A DNA stretch of 64,000 bases from an uncultured Rhizobiaceae bacterium (GCA_947259295.1 CAMYMG010000084.1:62001-126000), one strand, 5' to 3'. Counted from the first letter of the stretch, positions 8,093-20,962 are shown. A program made the numbers and translations. Notes: generated from the sequence alone by a model not told the origin.

Positions 8093-9313
8093 ATGCAACG
8101 ATTCGAAAATGCCCGCGAGGCAGCGCTGGCGCTTCGACCGGACGATTCGGTCTATTGCTTCCACCCGGAGGTGCTGAAGGCCGACGCGCGGCAGTTCATG
8201 CAGATGTTCCCGGGCAAGACAGCCTATGCGGTGAAGACCAACGGAGAGCCGATGGTCCTGCAGGCGCTGGTCGAGGCCGGCGTGACGGCCTTCGACGTGG
8301 CGTCCCCTGGCGAATTCGCCGCCGTGCGCGCCGTCTCGCCCGATGCCGAGATGCTCTACATGCATCCGGTGAAGGCACAATCCGACATCAAACTGGCGCT
8401 GGAAGAATACGGCATCCGCGTGATCGCCGTCGACCACGAGGATGAGATCACCAAGGTGACGCGGGTGGTGCGGGCGCTCGACATCGATCCCGGCACGATC
8501 ACAGTATTCGTTCGGGTGCAGACCAAGGGGGCGGCGGCCTACGAGCTGTCGAAGAAATTCGGCGCCGGTCCGGCGCATGCGGTGGAGCTTTGCCAAAGGC
8601 TGAAGAAGACCGGTTACAAAGTAGGCCTGTGCTTCCATGTTGGCAGCCAGATCGAGGACCCCGACACCTACGAACGGGCACTGGCCTCAGTCGACTGGGT
8701 ACGCAACCGCATCGGCTTCGAGTTGTCCGAACTCGACGTCGGCGGCGGCTTTCCGGCCGAATACGGGCGCGACCCGAACAGCAGGAAGCCGGAGATGCCC
8801 TCGATCGGGCAGATCATGTCGCGGCTCAGAAACGATATCGAGGAATACCAGTTCGCCGACATGCCGCTGGTGGCGGAGCCCGGCCGAGTGATCGTGGCGC
8901 GGGCGTTTTCGCTGATCGTCAGGGTGCTGTTGCGCAAGGGCAAGCGCCTCTACATCAATGACGGCATCTGGGCGTCGCTGTCGGATTCCTGGGTCGGCAA
9001 GATCACGCTTCCGGCGCGCTTCATTCCCGATCCGGCGATCCGTACGCGCAACGGCAGCGAAAAGAACATCGTGCCGTTCAAGGTGTGCGGCGCGACCTGC
9101 GATTCTGTCGACATATTGTCGCGACCGTTCTGGTTGCCGGAAACGGTGGATACCGGCGACTGGATCGAGATCGGCCATATCGGCGCCTATTCGCTGTCGC
9201 TGAGAACCCGTTTCAACGGCTTCTATCCCGATACCTTCATCGAGGTGACGACGCCCTTCGACGAGGGCGACGCGCCGCAGGGCTTTGCCAGCCTGGAGAC
9301 GATGGCGGACTAG
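8093..9313 (+). CDS. Ornithine (or lysine/ornithine) decarboxylase, alanine-racemase-fold type
   Basis: 406 residues. Fold III PLP decarboxylase with the PLP lysine Lys48 in YAVKTN, HVGSQ at 182-186, the glycine loop DVGGGFP at 215-221, EPGR near 262, and the catalytic Cys336 in CGATCDSVD across the dimer interface. It is close in size and motifs to eukaryotic-type ODC, which is typical in alphaproteobacteria. It makes putrescine from ornithine as the start of polyamine synthesis; activity on lysine is also possible. The ATG at 8093 follows GAGGAG. The 190-base gap to the next gene shows no clear terminator. Confidence 0.9.
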   Translation: MQRFENAREAALALRPDDSVYCFHPEVLKADARQFMQMFPGKTAYAVKTNGEPMVLQALVEAGVTAFDVASPGEFAAVRAVSPDAEMLYMHPVKAQSDIKLALEEYGIRVIAVDHEDEITKVTRVVRALDIDPGTITVFVRVQTKGAAAYELSKKFGAGPAHAVELCQRLKKTGYKVGLCFHVGSQIEDPDTYERALASVDWVRNRIGFELSELDVGGGFPAEYGRDPNSRKPEMPSIGQIMSRLRNDIEEYQFADMPLVAEPGRVIVARAFSLIVRVLLRKGKRLYINDGIWASLSDSWVGKITLPARFIPDPAIRTRNGSEKNIVPFKVCGATCDSVDILSRPFWLPETVDTGDWIEIGHIGAYSLSLRTRFNGFYPDTFIEVTTPFDEGDAPQGFASLETMAD

Positions 9314-9503
9314 TTTTCCAACAGGGAGCGGTGTCGAAGGCCGGCCGTCCGGGGCTGCGCGACGTTCCCTTGGACTTCCGCGCTTGCCACCCTATGCGCC
9401 ACTTGCCGGGCCTGTCCGGAACGAAGCTTCCATGCTTGAGTTGTCCCACGAGACGGCTGCGTGATCTGCCGCAGCCCGACCGCATCACAGGGGAAGAGTT
9501 TCC

Positions 9504-9983
9504 ATGACCGATCCGATGATCTTCGACGACTGGGACGGCGTGCTGCGCGTTGTCGTCACCGGCGTTCTGGCCTATGTCGCGCTCGTCATCATGCTGCGCG
9601 CATCGGGCAAGCGAACGCTGAGCAAATTCAATGCGTTCGACTTCATCGTCACGATCTCCATCGGCTCGATGCTGTCGTCGATCATCATCACCAAGTCGAT
9701 CCCGCTGGTGGAGGGCATTGCTGGCCTCGCCGTGCTGATCGGCCTGCAATATGTCATCACCTGGCTGTCGATCCGGTCCGAGCGCTTCCAGAATCTGATC
9801 AAGAGCCAGCCGACACTGCTCGTGCATCGCGGCGTGTTTCAGGATTCCGCGATGAAGTCGGAGCGGGTGACCAAGGAAGAGGTCGAGACCGCGCTGCGCA
9901 GCAGCGGCAAGTCCGGCCTGACGCCGGCACTGTCCGTCATTCTCGAGACGGACGGATCGCTGAACGTGTTCGAAGCGGCGTAG
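9504..9983 (+). CDS. YetF-like DUF421 membrane protein
   Basis: 159 residues. Three membrane segments in the first 85 residues (VVVTGVLAYVALVIMLRASGKRTL, a middle segment around ISIGSML, and GIAGLAVLIGLQYVITWLSI) carry the GKRTLSKFNAFDFIVTISIGS signature of DUF421. The C-terminal domain with PTLLVHRG and a final LETDGSLNVFEAA strand is the YetF-type cytoplasmic module. Function unknown; relatives are linked to envelope stress and spore biology in Bacillus. The start at 9504 has AGGGGAAG upstream. It is convergent with the lytic transglycosylase gene 47 bases away. Confidence 0.85.
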   Translation: MTDPMIFDDWDGVLRVVVTGVLAYVALVIMLRASGKRTLSKFNAFDFIVTISIGSMLSSIIITKSIPLVEGIAGLAVLIGLQYVITWLSIRSERFQNLIKSQPTLLVHRGVFQDSAMKSERVTKEEVETALRSSGKSGLTPALSVILETDGSLNVFEAA

Positions 9984-10030
9984 CGCAGAAGTACTCATGG
10001 CGGCTTGCGAAGGAACGCTGCTTTGACCGC

Positions 10031-11209
10031 TCAGAGATTGGCGAGAAGTGCCGGCGTAGGCCAGCCATCGACCGGCAGGCCGAGGCGGGACTGTTCCTGG
10101 CGCACCGCTTCGCGCGTGTTGGTGCCGAGAATGCCGTCGATGCCGCCGACATCGTAGCCGCGGTCGACGAGTTTCTGCTGCAGCAGCTTCATGCTCTCGC
10201 CGACAAGGCCTTCCTCCGGATTGCGGCGCTCGAACTGCGGGTCTCCGGCCAGGCGCGCGGCAAGATGCGCCGCCGTCAGCGTGTAGATGAAGGACTGGTT
10301 CCACTGCAGGTAGATGTCGTAATTGTCGTAGGTCAGGAAGGCCGGACCCTTGTGGCCCATCGGCAGCACGAGGCCGGCCTGCAGTCCGTTGTCCGGCAGC
10401 GGGCTGCCGTCGCGGTTCCTGACGCCCCATTCGGCCCATTGCGACAGCGGCAACTTGTTGGTGCGGCCGGTCTGGTCCCAGGGCAGCTGGTCGGGGATGG
10501 TAACTTCCTGCATCCAGGGCTCGCCGCGCTTCCAGCCACGATGCTCGATCTTGTTGGCGGTGGTCATGATGACGTCCGGCGCGCTGCCGCGCAGGTCGAC
10601 CACGCCGTCGCCGTCGCCGTCGACGCCGCGAAGCAGATAGTCGGAGGGCAGGATCTGCGTCTGGCCGATCTCGCCGGCCCAGGCGCCCTGAGTGTCGGCC
10701 GGAACGATGCCGCGGTCGATCAGCGTCAGCAGCGGTACGAGCTGCGGGCGGAAGAGTTCGGGCCGGCGGCAATCATGGGCGAGCGTCGTGACGGCGTTCA
10801 GCGTGTTGAAATCACCCTGCACGGCGCCAAAGTCGGTCTCCAGTGCCCAGAAGGCAGCAATGACCGGGCCCGGCACGCCGAATTCCTGTTCGGCGCGGGC
10901 AAAGACGTCGGCATATTTCTTTAGGTTGGCTGCGCCGTTCTTCAGGCGGTAGTCGTTGATCATGCGGCCGGAGAACTCGGCGAAGGTCTGGGTGAATACG
11001 CCCTGGGCTCGGTCGCGGTCGAGCACTCGCTGGTCGATGGATGCGGCGGACAGGGCCGCAACCCCCTTTTCGCCGACACCGGCGGCAATCGCCTCGGTCC
11101 TGACGCCCTCGCGCCAGGCCTCTAAGTCACCGCCGCATTCCTGCGCGAGCAAAGCGGTGGAAGACATCAGCAGAAGGAATGCCGCTAGTGTTCCGGTCGG
11201 CATTCCCAT
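10031..11209 (-). CDS. Lytic murein transglycosylase, MltB family, with C-terminal peptidoglycan-binding domain
   Basis: 392 residues from the ATG at 11209, chosen because AAGGAG lies seven bases upstream; an ATG at 11230 lacks such a site. A signal peptide ([17 protein letters not shown]) leads to an SLT_2/MltB domain with FWALETDFG (catalytic Glu), AGEIGQTQILPSDYL and VDGDGDGVVDL. A PG_binding_1 domain lies in the last 60 residues (LLQQKLVDRGYDVGGIDGILG). The enzyme cleaves the MurNAc-GlcNAc bond, leaving 1,6-anhydro-MurNAc, in the periplasm. It is on the same strand as, and just downstream of, the GH25 lysozyme gene, so both may act in wall remodelling. Confidence 0.92.
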   Translation of the reverse strand: MGMPTGTLAAFLLLMSSTALLAQECGGDLEAWREGVRTEAIAAGVGEKGVAALSAASIDQRVLDRDRAQGVFTQTFAEFSGRMINDYRLKNGAANLKKYADVFARAEQEFGVPGPVIAAFWALETDFGAVQGDFNTLNAVTTLAHDCRRPELFRPQLVPLLTLIDRGIVPADTQGAWAGEIGQTQILPSDYLLRGVDGDGDGVVDLRGSAPDVIMTTANKIEHRGWKRGEPWMQEVTIPDQLPWDQTGRTNKLPLSQWAEWGVRNRDGSPLPDNGLQAGLVLPMGHKGPAFLTYDNYDIYLQWNQSFIYTLTAAHLAARLAGDPQFERRNPEEGLVGESMKLLQQKLVDRGYDVGGIDGILGTNTREAVRQEQSRLGLPVDGWPTPALLANL

Positions 11210-11273
11210 GGGCTGGCTCCTTGTTGACATGTCGAACTAATGAATTGCGGACCAAAACGATCCGCAGCAGCGC

Positions 11274-12110
11274 TCAGGCGGCGTTTGCCCTCAGCCATTT
11301 CTTCCACGCTCTCACATCGCCGTTGAAGACGTTGATGTCGGCGTCGCCTTTGATGCCCGGTATGACGCCCGTGCCGGTGTACTGCCAGAAGGTGAAGGGA
11401 TGGCTGCCATATTTGGCTGTCGGATGGCCAGCCACCGAGCGCAGCCAGTAGGGATAGCCGCGGAAGCCGGAGAGGCCGTTGTCGTCGAAGAAGTCGACGG
11501 AGGTGTAGATGATCGGCTTCTTGCCGTAGTGCTTCTCGACGATCTGCAGGAAGGTGCGCATCTCGCTGCGGACGGTGGCAGGGTCGGGCCTGAGCTTGCA
11601 GGTCGGCGACTGCGGGTTCCACTCCATGTCGAGGACCGGCGGCAGGGCGCCGCTTTCCTTGGGCACATTGTCGATGAACCAGCGCGCCTGCTCGGAAGCA
11701 GGACGGCAGAAATAGTAGAAATGATAGGCAGCGCGCGGCACGCCGGCGCTGCGCGCCTTGCGCCAGTGCTCTTCGAAAAGGTCGTCGACGCGGTCGCCGC
11801 CCTCCGTCGCCTTGATGAAGGCGAAGGACACGCCGCTTGCCTTGGCCTTGTGCCAGTCGATTGAGCCCTGATACTTCGATACGTCGGTGCCGTGGACGGC
11901 GTAATGCCAAGGTGCACCGCCCTCCCACTTGTGCGGATCGCTGTCGGAGAAGCGCGGATGGGTCGAGGCAACCTCGGTCGGGCCGGAAGGCGTGAGGTCG
12001 TCGATCGTGGAGCAGGCGGCGAGACCGGCGATCATTGCGCCTGCGACGAGGCGGGCGGCCGTGCGCGCCGCTGTCAGAACCGCATGTTTGCGAATATACC
12101 GGCTCAGCAT
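11274..12110 (-). CDS. Glycoside hydrolase family 25 lysozyme, probable lipoprotein
   Basis: 278 residues from the ATG at 12110, with GGGGAC upstream. An N-terminal hydrophobic stretch ends in the lipobox LAAC (GAMIAGLAAC), suggesting lipid attachment. The GH25 domain covers residues 65-275: GTDVSKYQGSIDW with the catalytic Asp, FAFIKATEGG, AAYHFYYFCRP, PVLDMEWNP (catalytic DxE), IIYTS, and FTFWQYTGTGVIPGI. GH25 enzymes hydrolyse beta-1,4 MurNAc-GlcNAc linkages. The 190 bases upstream to btaB hold the promoter region; no clear box was recognised. It is probably transcribed toward the MltB gene. Confidence 0.9.
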   Translation of the reverse strand: MLSRYIRKHAVLTAARTAARLVAGAMIAGLAACSTIDDLTPSGPTEVASTHPRFSDSDPHKWEGGAPWHYAVHGTDVSKYQGSIDWHKAKASGVSFAFIKATEGGDRVDDLFEEHWRKARSAGVPRAAYHFYYFCRPASEQARWFIDNVPKESGALPPVLDMEWNPQSPTCKLRPDPATVRSEMRTFLQIVEKHYGKKPIIYTSVDFFDDNGLSGFRGYPYWLRSVAGHPTAKYGSHPFTFWQYTGTGVIPGIKGDADINVFNGDVRAWKKWLRANAA

Positions 12111-12300
12111 CTGTCCCCAGGATTCTCGAAGCGGCCTTATCGCCGCTGGAACCGCCCGCATCATAGCAGAACGCGCTCCCTTCATCACCCATCATGGTTG
12201 ATAAACGGTTGATCGCACGCTGCTCAACGATGCTCGGACAAGGAATGGCGGCAGATAGATGGCAAAAACATGACGGCCCTTGCGCGAGGCCATGGGCAGT

Positions 12301-12957
12301 TCAAGTCTTGGTGACCACGGCTCGCACCGCGTAGCCGCGATAAAGCTTTTCAAACCTGAGGCTTGCGCCGACGCGCTGGCATTCCGATTCCAAGACTTCA
12401 CGCAGTGAATCACGCGGGGTTACGTGGAAGCGGGCCAGCCATGCCCTGAGGCCGGAGCGGAACCAGGCGGGCAGGCGTTCCTGGCGGCCGAAATCGACGA
12501 TGTGCAGTTCGCCGTCGGGGCCGAGCGCGTCGAGAGCGGAAACGACGGTGCGGCGCCAGCGCGGGATCATCGACAGCGAATAGGAGATCAGGATGCGGTC
12601 GAAGCCCGCGCGGCCGAAGAGCTGGGCCGCATCGAAAGCCGAGGCGTCGCCACGCGCGAGCGTCGTGCGACCGGCCAGACCGTTGCGGTGCAAGGTCGCC
12701 GCGGCGGTCTCGAGCATGCCCGTGGAAATGTCGAGGCCGAAAAGGCGAGCCTCGGGATAGGCGGCGGCGACCCGCGCCAGGTTCCTGCCTGTGCCGCAGC
12801 CGAGTTCAAGCACTGAGCCGCCCGAGGGAATGTCGAGCCCGTCGATCAGGCGGTCGCGGCCGAGCAGGTAGTATTTGCGGGTCAGGTCGTAGATGTGGCG
12901 CTGGTAGCGGTAGACGCCGTCCATCAGAGCCGCGTGCGACTGTTCGGCGGTGCTCAT
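12301..12957 (-). CDS. btaB: S-adenosylmethionine:diacylglycerylhomoserine N-methyltransferase (betaine lipid synthesis)
   Basis: 218 residues from the ATG at 12957, which overlaps the btaA stop (ATGA). Class I methyltransferase with motif I VLELGCGTGRNL, acidic post-I LFGLDISTGMLETA, and motif IV GFDRILISYSLSMIP. BtaB methylates diacylglycerylhomoserine three times to give DGTS, a phosphorus-free membrane lipid. The assignment rests on length, motifs and tight coupling to btaA, the arrangement known in Sinorhizobium meliloti. Regulation follows btaA, since there is no space for its own promoter. Confidence 0.9.
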   Translation of the reverse strand: MSTAEQSHAALMDGVYRYQRHIYDLTRKYYLLGRDRLIDGLDIPSGGSVLELGCGTGRNLARVAAAYPEARLFGLDISTGMLETAAATLHRNGLAGRTTLARGDASAFDAAQLFGRAGFDRILISYSLSMIPRWRRTVVSALDALGPDGELHIVDFGRQERLPAWFRSGLRAWLARFHVTPRDSLREVLESECQRVGASLRFEKLYRGYAVRAVVTKT

Positions 12958-14201
12958 GACGCGTTCTTGAGATAGAGGTGGAAGCCGCCATAAATGGCGG
13001 AACGGTCGCGCGCCGAATGGGTACGCGATGCATCCTGGTCGTAATGCCACTGGTCGAGAAGGGCCGGCGAGACACGGCCGGGCAGCAGCGTCTCCTCGGC
13101 GGCGGTGCGGAAGATGACGCGGGCGCCGGGTGCTGCGGTGCGGGTGATTTCGGTCCACAGCGCATTGAGCTGGTCGTCGGTCATCCAGTCCTGCGCGTCG
13201 AGAAGCACGAAGCGGTCGACGGAAGCGGCCGGCCTGCCCGCGAGGAGGTCCGTGAAGTTCATATGGTGCAGGGCGACGCGCTCGATATTGGCCTTGAGCG
13301 TCTCGTAGTTGGCTTTTTCGAGATAGGCTGGCAGGGCGGCTTCGCCCGGCGCCGGGTAGCGGCGGGCGAAGGCCTGCCAGGCGAAATAATTGCTGCGCAG
13401 CGGGAAGTGGCAGGCGAGCTTTTCGAGCCGGGCGCTGAGCACGCTGGCCATGGTGCCGTCGCCGGACGTGATCAGCGAATCGTATTGCGCCGGCGGGATG
13501 CCGAGACCGAACAGCGAGGATTTGCGCGACAGGATCGCGCGGATCAGCCTGGAGCGGAACACCGGCGCCATCTCCTCCTCGAAGAAGCGACGCTGGTCGC
13601 CAAGGTTTTTCGCGGCGAGGATCCTTGTCGGATCGACGCCGTGGAGACGTGCCGCGACATGGGCGGAAGCAATGAAAAGGCCAAGCAAGCCGGTCTGGTA
13701 GAAATTGCCTTCGAAGGCGCGGATTCGCTTCCTGCCCCGCCAGTTGCGGCCTTCCCAGTAGCGGCGGGTGGCGGCGTCGAGATGCGGCGCTAGAAAGCGA
13801 TCATAGGCCGCGGAGTTGGCGCGGTTGCCGGCCTCGCCGAAGAAACGGAACAGGTCGGCCTGTGAGGGTAGGTGCCGGACGGCGGCGAGCTTCAGGCGGT
13901 TCAGCGCAATGTGGGCGGTGTTGAGGTCGACGGCATCGATCCGCGCCGGCCTGCGCGTCAGGTAGGCAAGGACGTTGCAACCACCGGATGCGATGGTGAC
14001 GACGCGGTGGCCCTCGGTGAGCGCCATCGCCTCTATATCGACGTCGGAATCTTCCCATATCTGCGGGTAGACGAGCCCGGTAAAGAGCAAAGCAAAGACG
14101 CGTTCGGAAAACCCTGCCTTGGAAAGCGCCTTGTTCTGGTAGACCGCGTCGGCGACCTGCCGGTTCTTGCGAAGGCCGATGTCACTGGAAAGGTCGGTCA
14201 T
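12954..14201 (-). CDS. btaA: S-adenosylmethionine:diacylglycerol 3-amino-3-carboxypropyltransferase (DUF3419)
   Basis: 415 residues, matching characterised rhizobial BtaA proteins. DUF3419 features: YPQIWEDSDVDIEAM, the SAM-binding ASGGCNVLAYL near residue 72, a following acidic DAVDLNTAHIALNRLKL, GNFYQTGLLGLFI, and DRFVLLDAQDWM in the C-terminal part. It transfers the 3-amino-3-carboxypropyl group of SAM to diacylglycerol, the first step of DGTS synthesis. The start has GAGGA upstream. A Pho box lies 59 bases before the ATG, so expression probably rises under phosphate limitation through PhoB, when DGTS replaces phospholipids. Confidence 0.93.
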   Translation of the reverse strand: MTDLSSDIGLRKNRQVADAVYQNKALSKAGFSERVFALLFTGLVYPQIWEDSDVDIEAMALTEGHRVVTIASGGCNVLAYLTRRPARIDAVDLNTAHIALNRLKLAAVRHLPSQADLFRFFGEAGNRANSAAYDRFLAPHLDAATRRYWEGRNWRGRKRIRAFEGNFYQTGLLGLFIASAHVAARLHGVDPTRILAAKNLGDQRRFFEEEMAPVFRSRLIRAILSRKSSLFGLGIPPAQYDSLITSGDGTMASVLSARLEKLACHFPLRSNYFAWQAFARRYPAPGEAALPAYLEKANYETLKANIERVALHHMNFTDLLAGRPAASVDRFVLLDAQDWMTDDQLNALWTEITRTAAPGARVIFRTAAEETLLPGRVSPALLDQWHYDQDASRTHSARDRSAIYGGFHLYLKNAS

Positions 14202-14242
14202 GGCGCGAATCCTCGCAAGAAATACTCGGACCCGGCTAGCGC

Positions 14243-14257
14243 GCCCGTATTACGGGC
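14243..14257. promoter_or_regulatory. Perfect 15-bp palindrome in the btaA-cupin intergenic region
   Basis: GCCCGTATTACGGGC is a perfect palindrome around a central T. It overlaps the -10-like element of btaA and lies between the divergent btaA and cupin genes. It could be an operator for either gene or a small hairpin in the btaA leader. Confidence 0.4.
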
Positions 14258-14259
14258 CG

Positions 14260-14277
14260 GTGACATTCTTGCGACAG
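14260..14277 (-). promoter_or_regulatory. Pho box upstream of btaA
   Basis: On the minus strand the two 7-mers CTGTCGC and ATGTCAC are separated by AAGA, giving the 11-bp period of PhoB sites (consensus CTGTCAT-N4-CTGTCAT). A -10-like TAATAC lies seven bases downstream, at 14247-14252. The fit to the known PhoB control of btaA in S. meliloti is good. Binding is inferred. Confidence 0.65.
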
Positions 14278-14403
14278 TCCCGTGATGGTTGCCGCAAGGA
14301 GCGACTGGCGCACAGATTTCGTGGCTGGCCCAGTTTTCCGGCCGTGGCTGTTTTCATACAGTCGGGCCGGCATCCTTGCTCCGCCGAATCCAGGGAGAAC
14401 CAT

Positions 14404-14793
14404 ATGGCCAGACGCGATTTCGACCCGGCGACCGTGACGCCCGACGGTCGCGCGCCCGCCAAGGCACGGCTGTTCGACGGCAGCACCGACGGTCCGTATC
14501 GCGGTTCGGTCAATGGCGAAGCCCTGGGCGCGCAGGTCACCGTGCTGACTTATGGCAATGACGAGCCGGGCAAGGGACCGGCGCTGCACATCCACCCCTA
14601 TGACGAGGTTTTCGTCGTCCAGTTGGGCCGCGCGCGCTTCTTCGTCGGCGACGAGGTGATCGACGCGGAAGCCGGCGAGACGGTGCTGGGACCGGCCGGC
14701 CTGCCGCACCGCTTCGTCAATCTCGGGCCGGGACGGCTGCAGACGCTCGACATCCACATGTCGCCGCGCTGGATCCAGACCAACCTCGAATAG
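14404..14793 (+). CDS. Cupin domain-containing protein
   Basis: 129 residues from the ATG at 14404, with GGGAG upstream. The single cupin_2 barrel shows motif 1, GPALHIHPYDEVFVVQLGRARF (the HxH and downstream Glu metal ligands), and motif 2, AGETVLGPAGLPHRFVNLG (His ligand). Cupins bind a divalent metal and include dioxygenases, isomerases and sugar-binding proteins. Nothing here narrows the role. It is divergent from btaA across 200 bases; sharing of the Pho box is possible but unproven. Confidence 0.85.
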   Translation: MARRDFDPATVTPDGRAPAKARLFDGSTDGPYRGSVNGEALGAQVTVLTYGNDEPGKGPALHIHPYDEVFVVQLGRARFFVGDEVIDAEAGETVLGPAGLPHRFVNLGPGRLQTLDIHMSPRWIQTNLE

Positions 14794-14910
14794 TCCGCAG
14801 GCCGTCCGAGGGCCGCCCTTTACAATGTCCAAGCCAGCGCCAGCGACCCGTCGCGCTGTGACAGCACGTTCGGCGAGCCGCCAAGCGTCAATCTCCTCCA
14901 CACGTAAAAG

Positions 14911-14939
14911 TTGCAGACATCTGTCTTTACAAGTATAGA
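14911..14939 (+). promoter_or_regulatory. Sigma70-type promoter for the heme peroxidase gene
   Basis: TTGCAG and TATAGA are separated by exactly 17 bases, in an AT-rich patch 88 bases before the peroxidase start. A short palindrome, CAGACATCTG (14914-14923), overlaps the -35 and spacer. AGTATA is directly repeated at 14932 and 14941, a 9-base period. The remaining intergenic DNA from 14794 shows nothing else recognisable. Confidence 0.5.
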
Positions 14940-15026
14940 TAGTATAAACTACAGTTCTGCAATCCAAGATAGAAACGGTCAGGGAGCCCCTGGCAGGGAC
15001 TTTCGGACGCTGGTCAGGAGGGTGGC

Positions 15027-16603
15027 ATGGCATCCAAGCATGGTTCCGCAGTTCGTGGTCAGGCAAATGTTCCCCACTCCAGCATCCGGGACCAGCGCTT
15101 CGGGCGCATGTTCCGCCACCTGCCGCAGGCACAGTTCACCGAGGCTGCGCTGACGGACCTGGCGCAGACGATGCTGCAGGGCGAGTTCGCCAGGCGCATC
15201 GCAGCCGGCGTCGAAGTCGATACGCCGCTCGACGGCACCGAAGCGGATAACGAGAATCCGGCGCTGCCCTCCGGCTACACCTATCTCGGCCAGTTCATCG
15301 ACCACGACATCACCTTCGATCCAATGTCGTCGCTAGACCGGTTCAACGATCCCGACGCGCTGCAGGACTTTCGCACGCCGCGCCTCGACCTCGACTCGGT
15401 CTATGGCTCGGGACCTGACGACCAGCCGTTCCTCTACGAGGACGACGGCATGCATTTGCTGCTTGGTGTCGACAAGGATTACGACAAGCAGCGCAACATG
15501 CGGGCCGACCTGCCGCGCAACAACGCGACGCCGAGACGGGCGCTGATTGGCGACAAGCGCAACGACGAGAATACGGTGGTGTCGCAGCTGCAGGCAACCT
15601 TCCTGCGCTTTCACAACGCGGTGCTGGATCGGGAGACCAACGAGGATTTCGCGCTCGCCCAGCAGATCGTGCGCTGGCACTACCAGTGGATCGTACTGCA
15701 CGACTTCCTGCCGCGCATTGTCGGGGATACGACCTATCAGAAGGTGGTCGGCGGACGTGGCGGAACTCCCGAACTGCGCGTCTATAACGCGACAGGGCGT
15801 TACGCCTTCATTCCTGTCGAGTTTTCCGTCGCCGCCTACCGCTTCGGCCATTCCATGGTGCGGCCGAGCTATGCGCTGAACCACATCGTGCGGGGGCCGA
15901 GGCCGAGCGATCAGCCGTTCGGGGATCTGACCGCGCGGTTTCACCGGATACCGGTGTTTTCGGTATTCGACCCGCCGGAGGAACTGGGCAATCTCAACGG
16001 CTTTCGCGAACTGCCGGACTTCTGGGCGGTGGACTGGGGCTTCTTCTTCGACGGCGTGGCGCCGGACTCGCCGCCCGCGGGCGCGATCCTGCCGCAGCCT
16101 TCCTTCAGGATAGACACCGCACTCGTCGATCCGCTGGTAAACCTGCCCGATCGTCTCAAGGAGCAAATCCCGGCAAGACGCGCGCTGGCGACGCTGAACC
16201 TGCTGCGCGGCTGGCGCATGGGGCTGCCGAGCGGGCAGGCGGTGGCGCACCATATGGGCCTCGATGCGCTGAGCGATCAGGATCTGTTCGATTCTGCGGA
16301 GCCCGAGCGCAAGGCAGCACGGGCGGCGCTCCTGGCGGCGCATCCCGGCATCTTCGAGAACAACTGCCCGTTGTGGTTCTACATATTGCGCGAGGCGGAA
16401 CTGCTTCACGACGGGGAACATCTCGGGCCGGTCGGCGGCACTATCGTCGCAGAGGTGCTGACCGGGCTGATCATGGAGGACGGGCATTCCTTCCTGTCGC
16501 AATGGCCGACCTGGCGGCCGACCTTGCCCGGGGCCGAACCCGGCCACTTCACCATCGCCGACCTGATCAACTACACCAATGCGGGGAATGCCGCGGCTGT
16601 GGT

Positions 16604-16607
<4 letters not shown>
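15027..16607 (+). CDS. Heme peroxidase of the animal (peroxidasin-like) superfamily
   Basis: 526 residues. The peroxidase-cyclooxygenase superfamily is recognised by the distal-His motif [12 protein letters not shown] near residue 90, a calcium-loop-like stretch with the distal Arg in [27 protein letters not shown], and the proximal-His region [17 protein letters not shown]. The C-terminal half is typical of bacterial members. No signal peptide is evident. Bacterial members oxidise halides or organic substrates with H2O2; the physiological role here is unknown. The start follows AGGAGGG. Its stop overlaps the convergent oxoprolinase stop, leaving no room for a terminator. Confidence 0.92.
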
Positions 16608-20320
<3,713 letters not shown>

Positions 20321-20379
20321 CGAGGTCTCTCCGGTGACGGTCGTGGACTTTACGGCGAAAGGCGTATAGATCAGAACGA

Positions 20380-20392
20380 TGACATTTCGTCA
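20380..20392. promoter_or_regulatory. Candidate operator between the oxoprolinase gene and its divergent regulator
   Basis: TGACATTTCGTCA holds the inverted repeat TGAC/GTCA around five bases, in the 106-base gap between two divergent genes. It is a plausible site for the winged-helix protein encoded at 20427, but the repeat is short. Confidence 0.3.
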
Positions 20393-20426
20393 ACGTTTTG
20401 CCGATAAATCGTAGAGGACGGACGCA

Positions 20427-20948
20427 ATGGAGAAATCACCTTCAACCGTCGGTCCGGTCGTCTCGGCCGCGCATCTCGCCGACGGTGCGATGCCGGCACT
20501 GTCGGAACTGGAATTCGCGCTGACCATACTCGGCAATGCCTTCCAGCGCTGGAGCGTGCGCGCCATGGGAGCGGCAGGCATTGCCGGTCTTGCCCCGATC
20601 GACGTGCTTGTGCTGCACGCCGCCAACCACCGCGGACGCGAAAAGACGCTGTCGGACATCTGCATGATGTTCAACATCGAGGACACGCATGTGGTGACCT
20701 ATGCGCTGAAGAAGCTCGAAGGGTTGGGGCTGATCGCGACCGGCCGGCGCGGCAAGGAGAAGACGGTGCGGGCGACCGAGAAGGGGGCGGAAGCCTGCGG
20801 CCGCTACCGCGATGTGCGCGAGGCGCTGCTGGTTTCCACCGTGAAGGGGCTGAAGTTCGACGAGGCAGAGCTCAGCCGGGTGGCGGCGCTGATGCGGGCG
20901 CTGTCGGGCCAGTACGACCAGGCCGCGCGCAGTGCTGCCAGTCTCTGA
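20427..20948 (+). CDS. Winged-helix (MarR-like) DNA-binding protein
   Basis: 173 residues. The winged-helix region spans residues 45-120: LAPIDVLVLHAANHR, a recognition helix around SDICMMFNIEDTHVVTYALK, and the wing GRRGKEKTVRATEKG. It resembles MarR/PadR-class regulators common in Rhizobiales. The C-terminal helices (LSRVAALMRALSGQY) would mediate dimerisation. It is divergent from the oxoprolinase gene, so regulating that gene is the simplest hypothesis. The start ATG at 20427 has a weak GAGGAC upstream. Confidence 0.82.
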   Translation: MEKSPSTVGPVVSAAHLADGAMPALSELEFALTILGNAFQRWSVRAMGAAGIAGLAPIDVLVLHAANHRGREKTLSDICMMFNIEDTHVVTYALKKLEGLGLIATGRRGKEKTVRATEKGAEACGRYRDVREALLVSTVKGLKFDEAELSRVAALMRALSGQYDQAARSAASL

Positions 20949-20962
20949 GCACTCGGCGAGGC

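Noticed and set aside
9237-10772. 511-residue minus-strand frame
   Set aside because: It overlaps ornithine decarboxylase, YetF and the transglycosylase in other frames; Arg/Pro-rich and without motifs.
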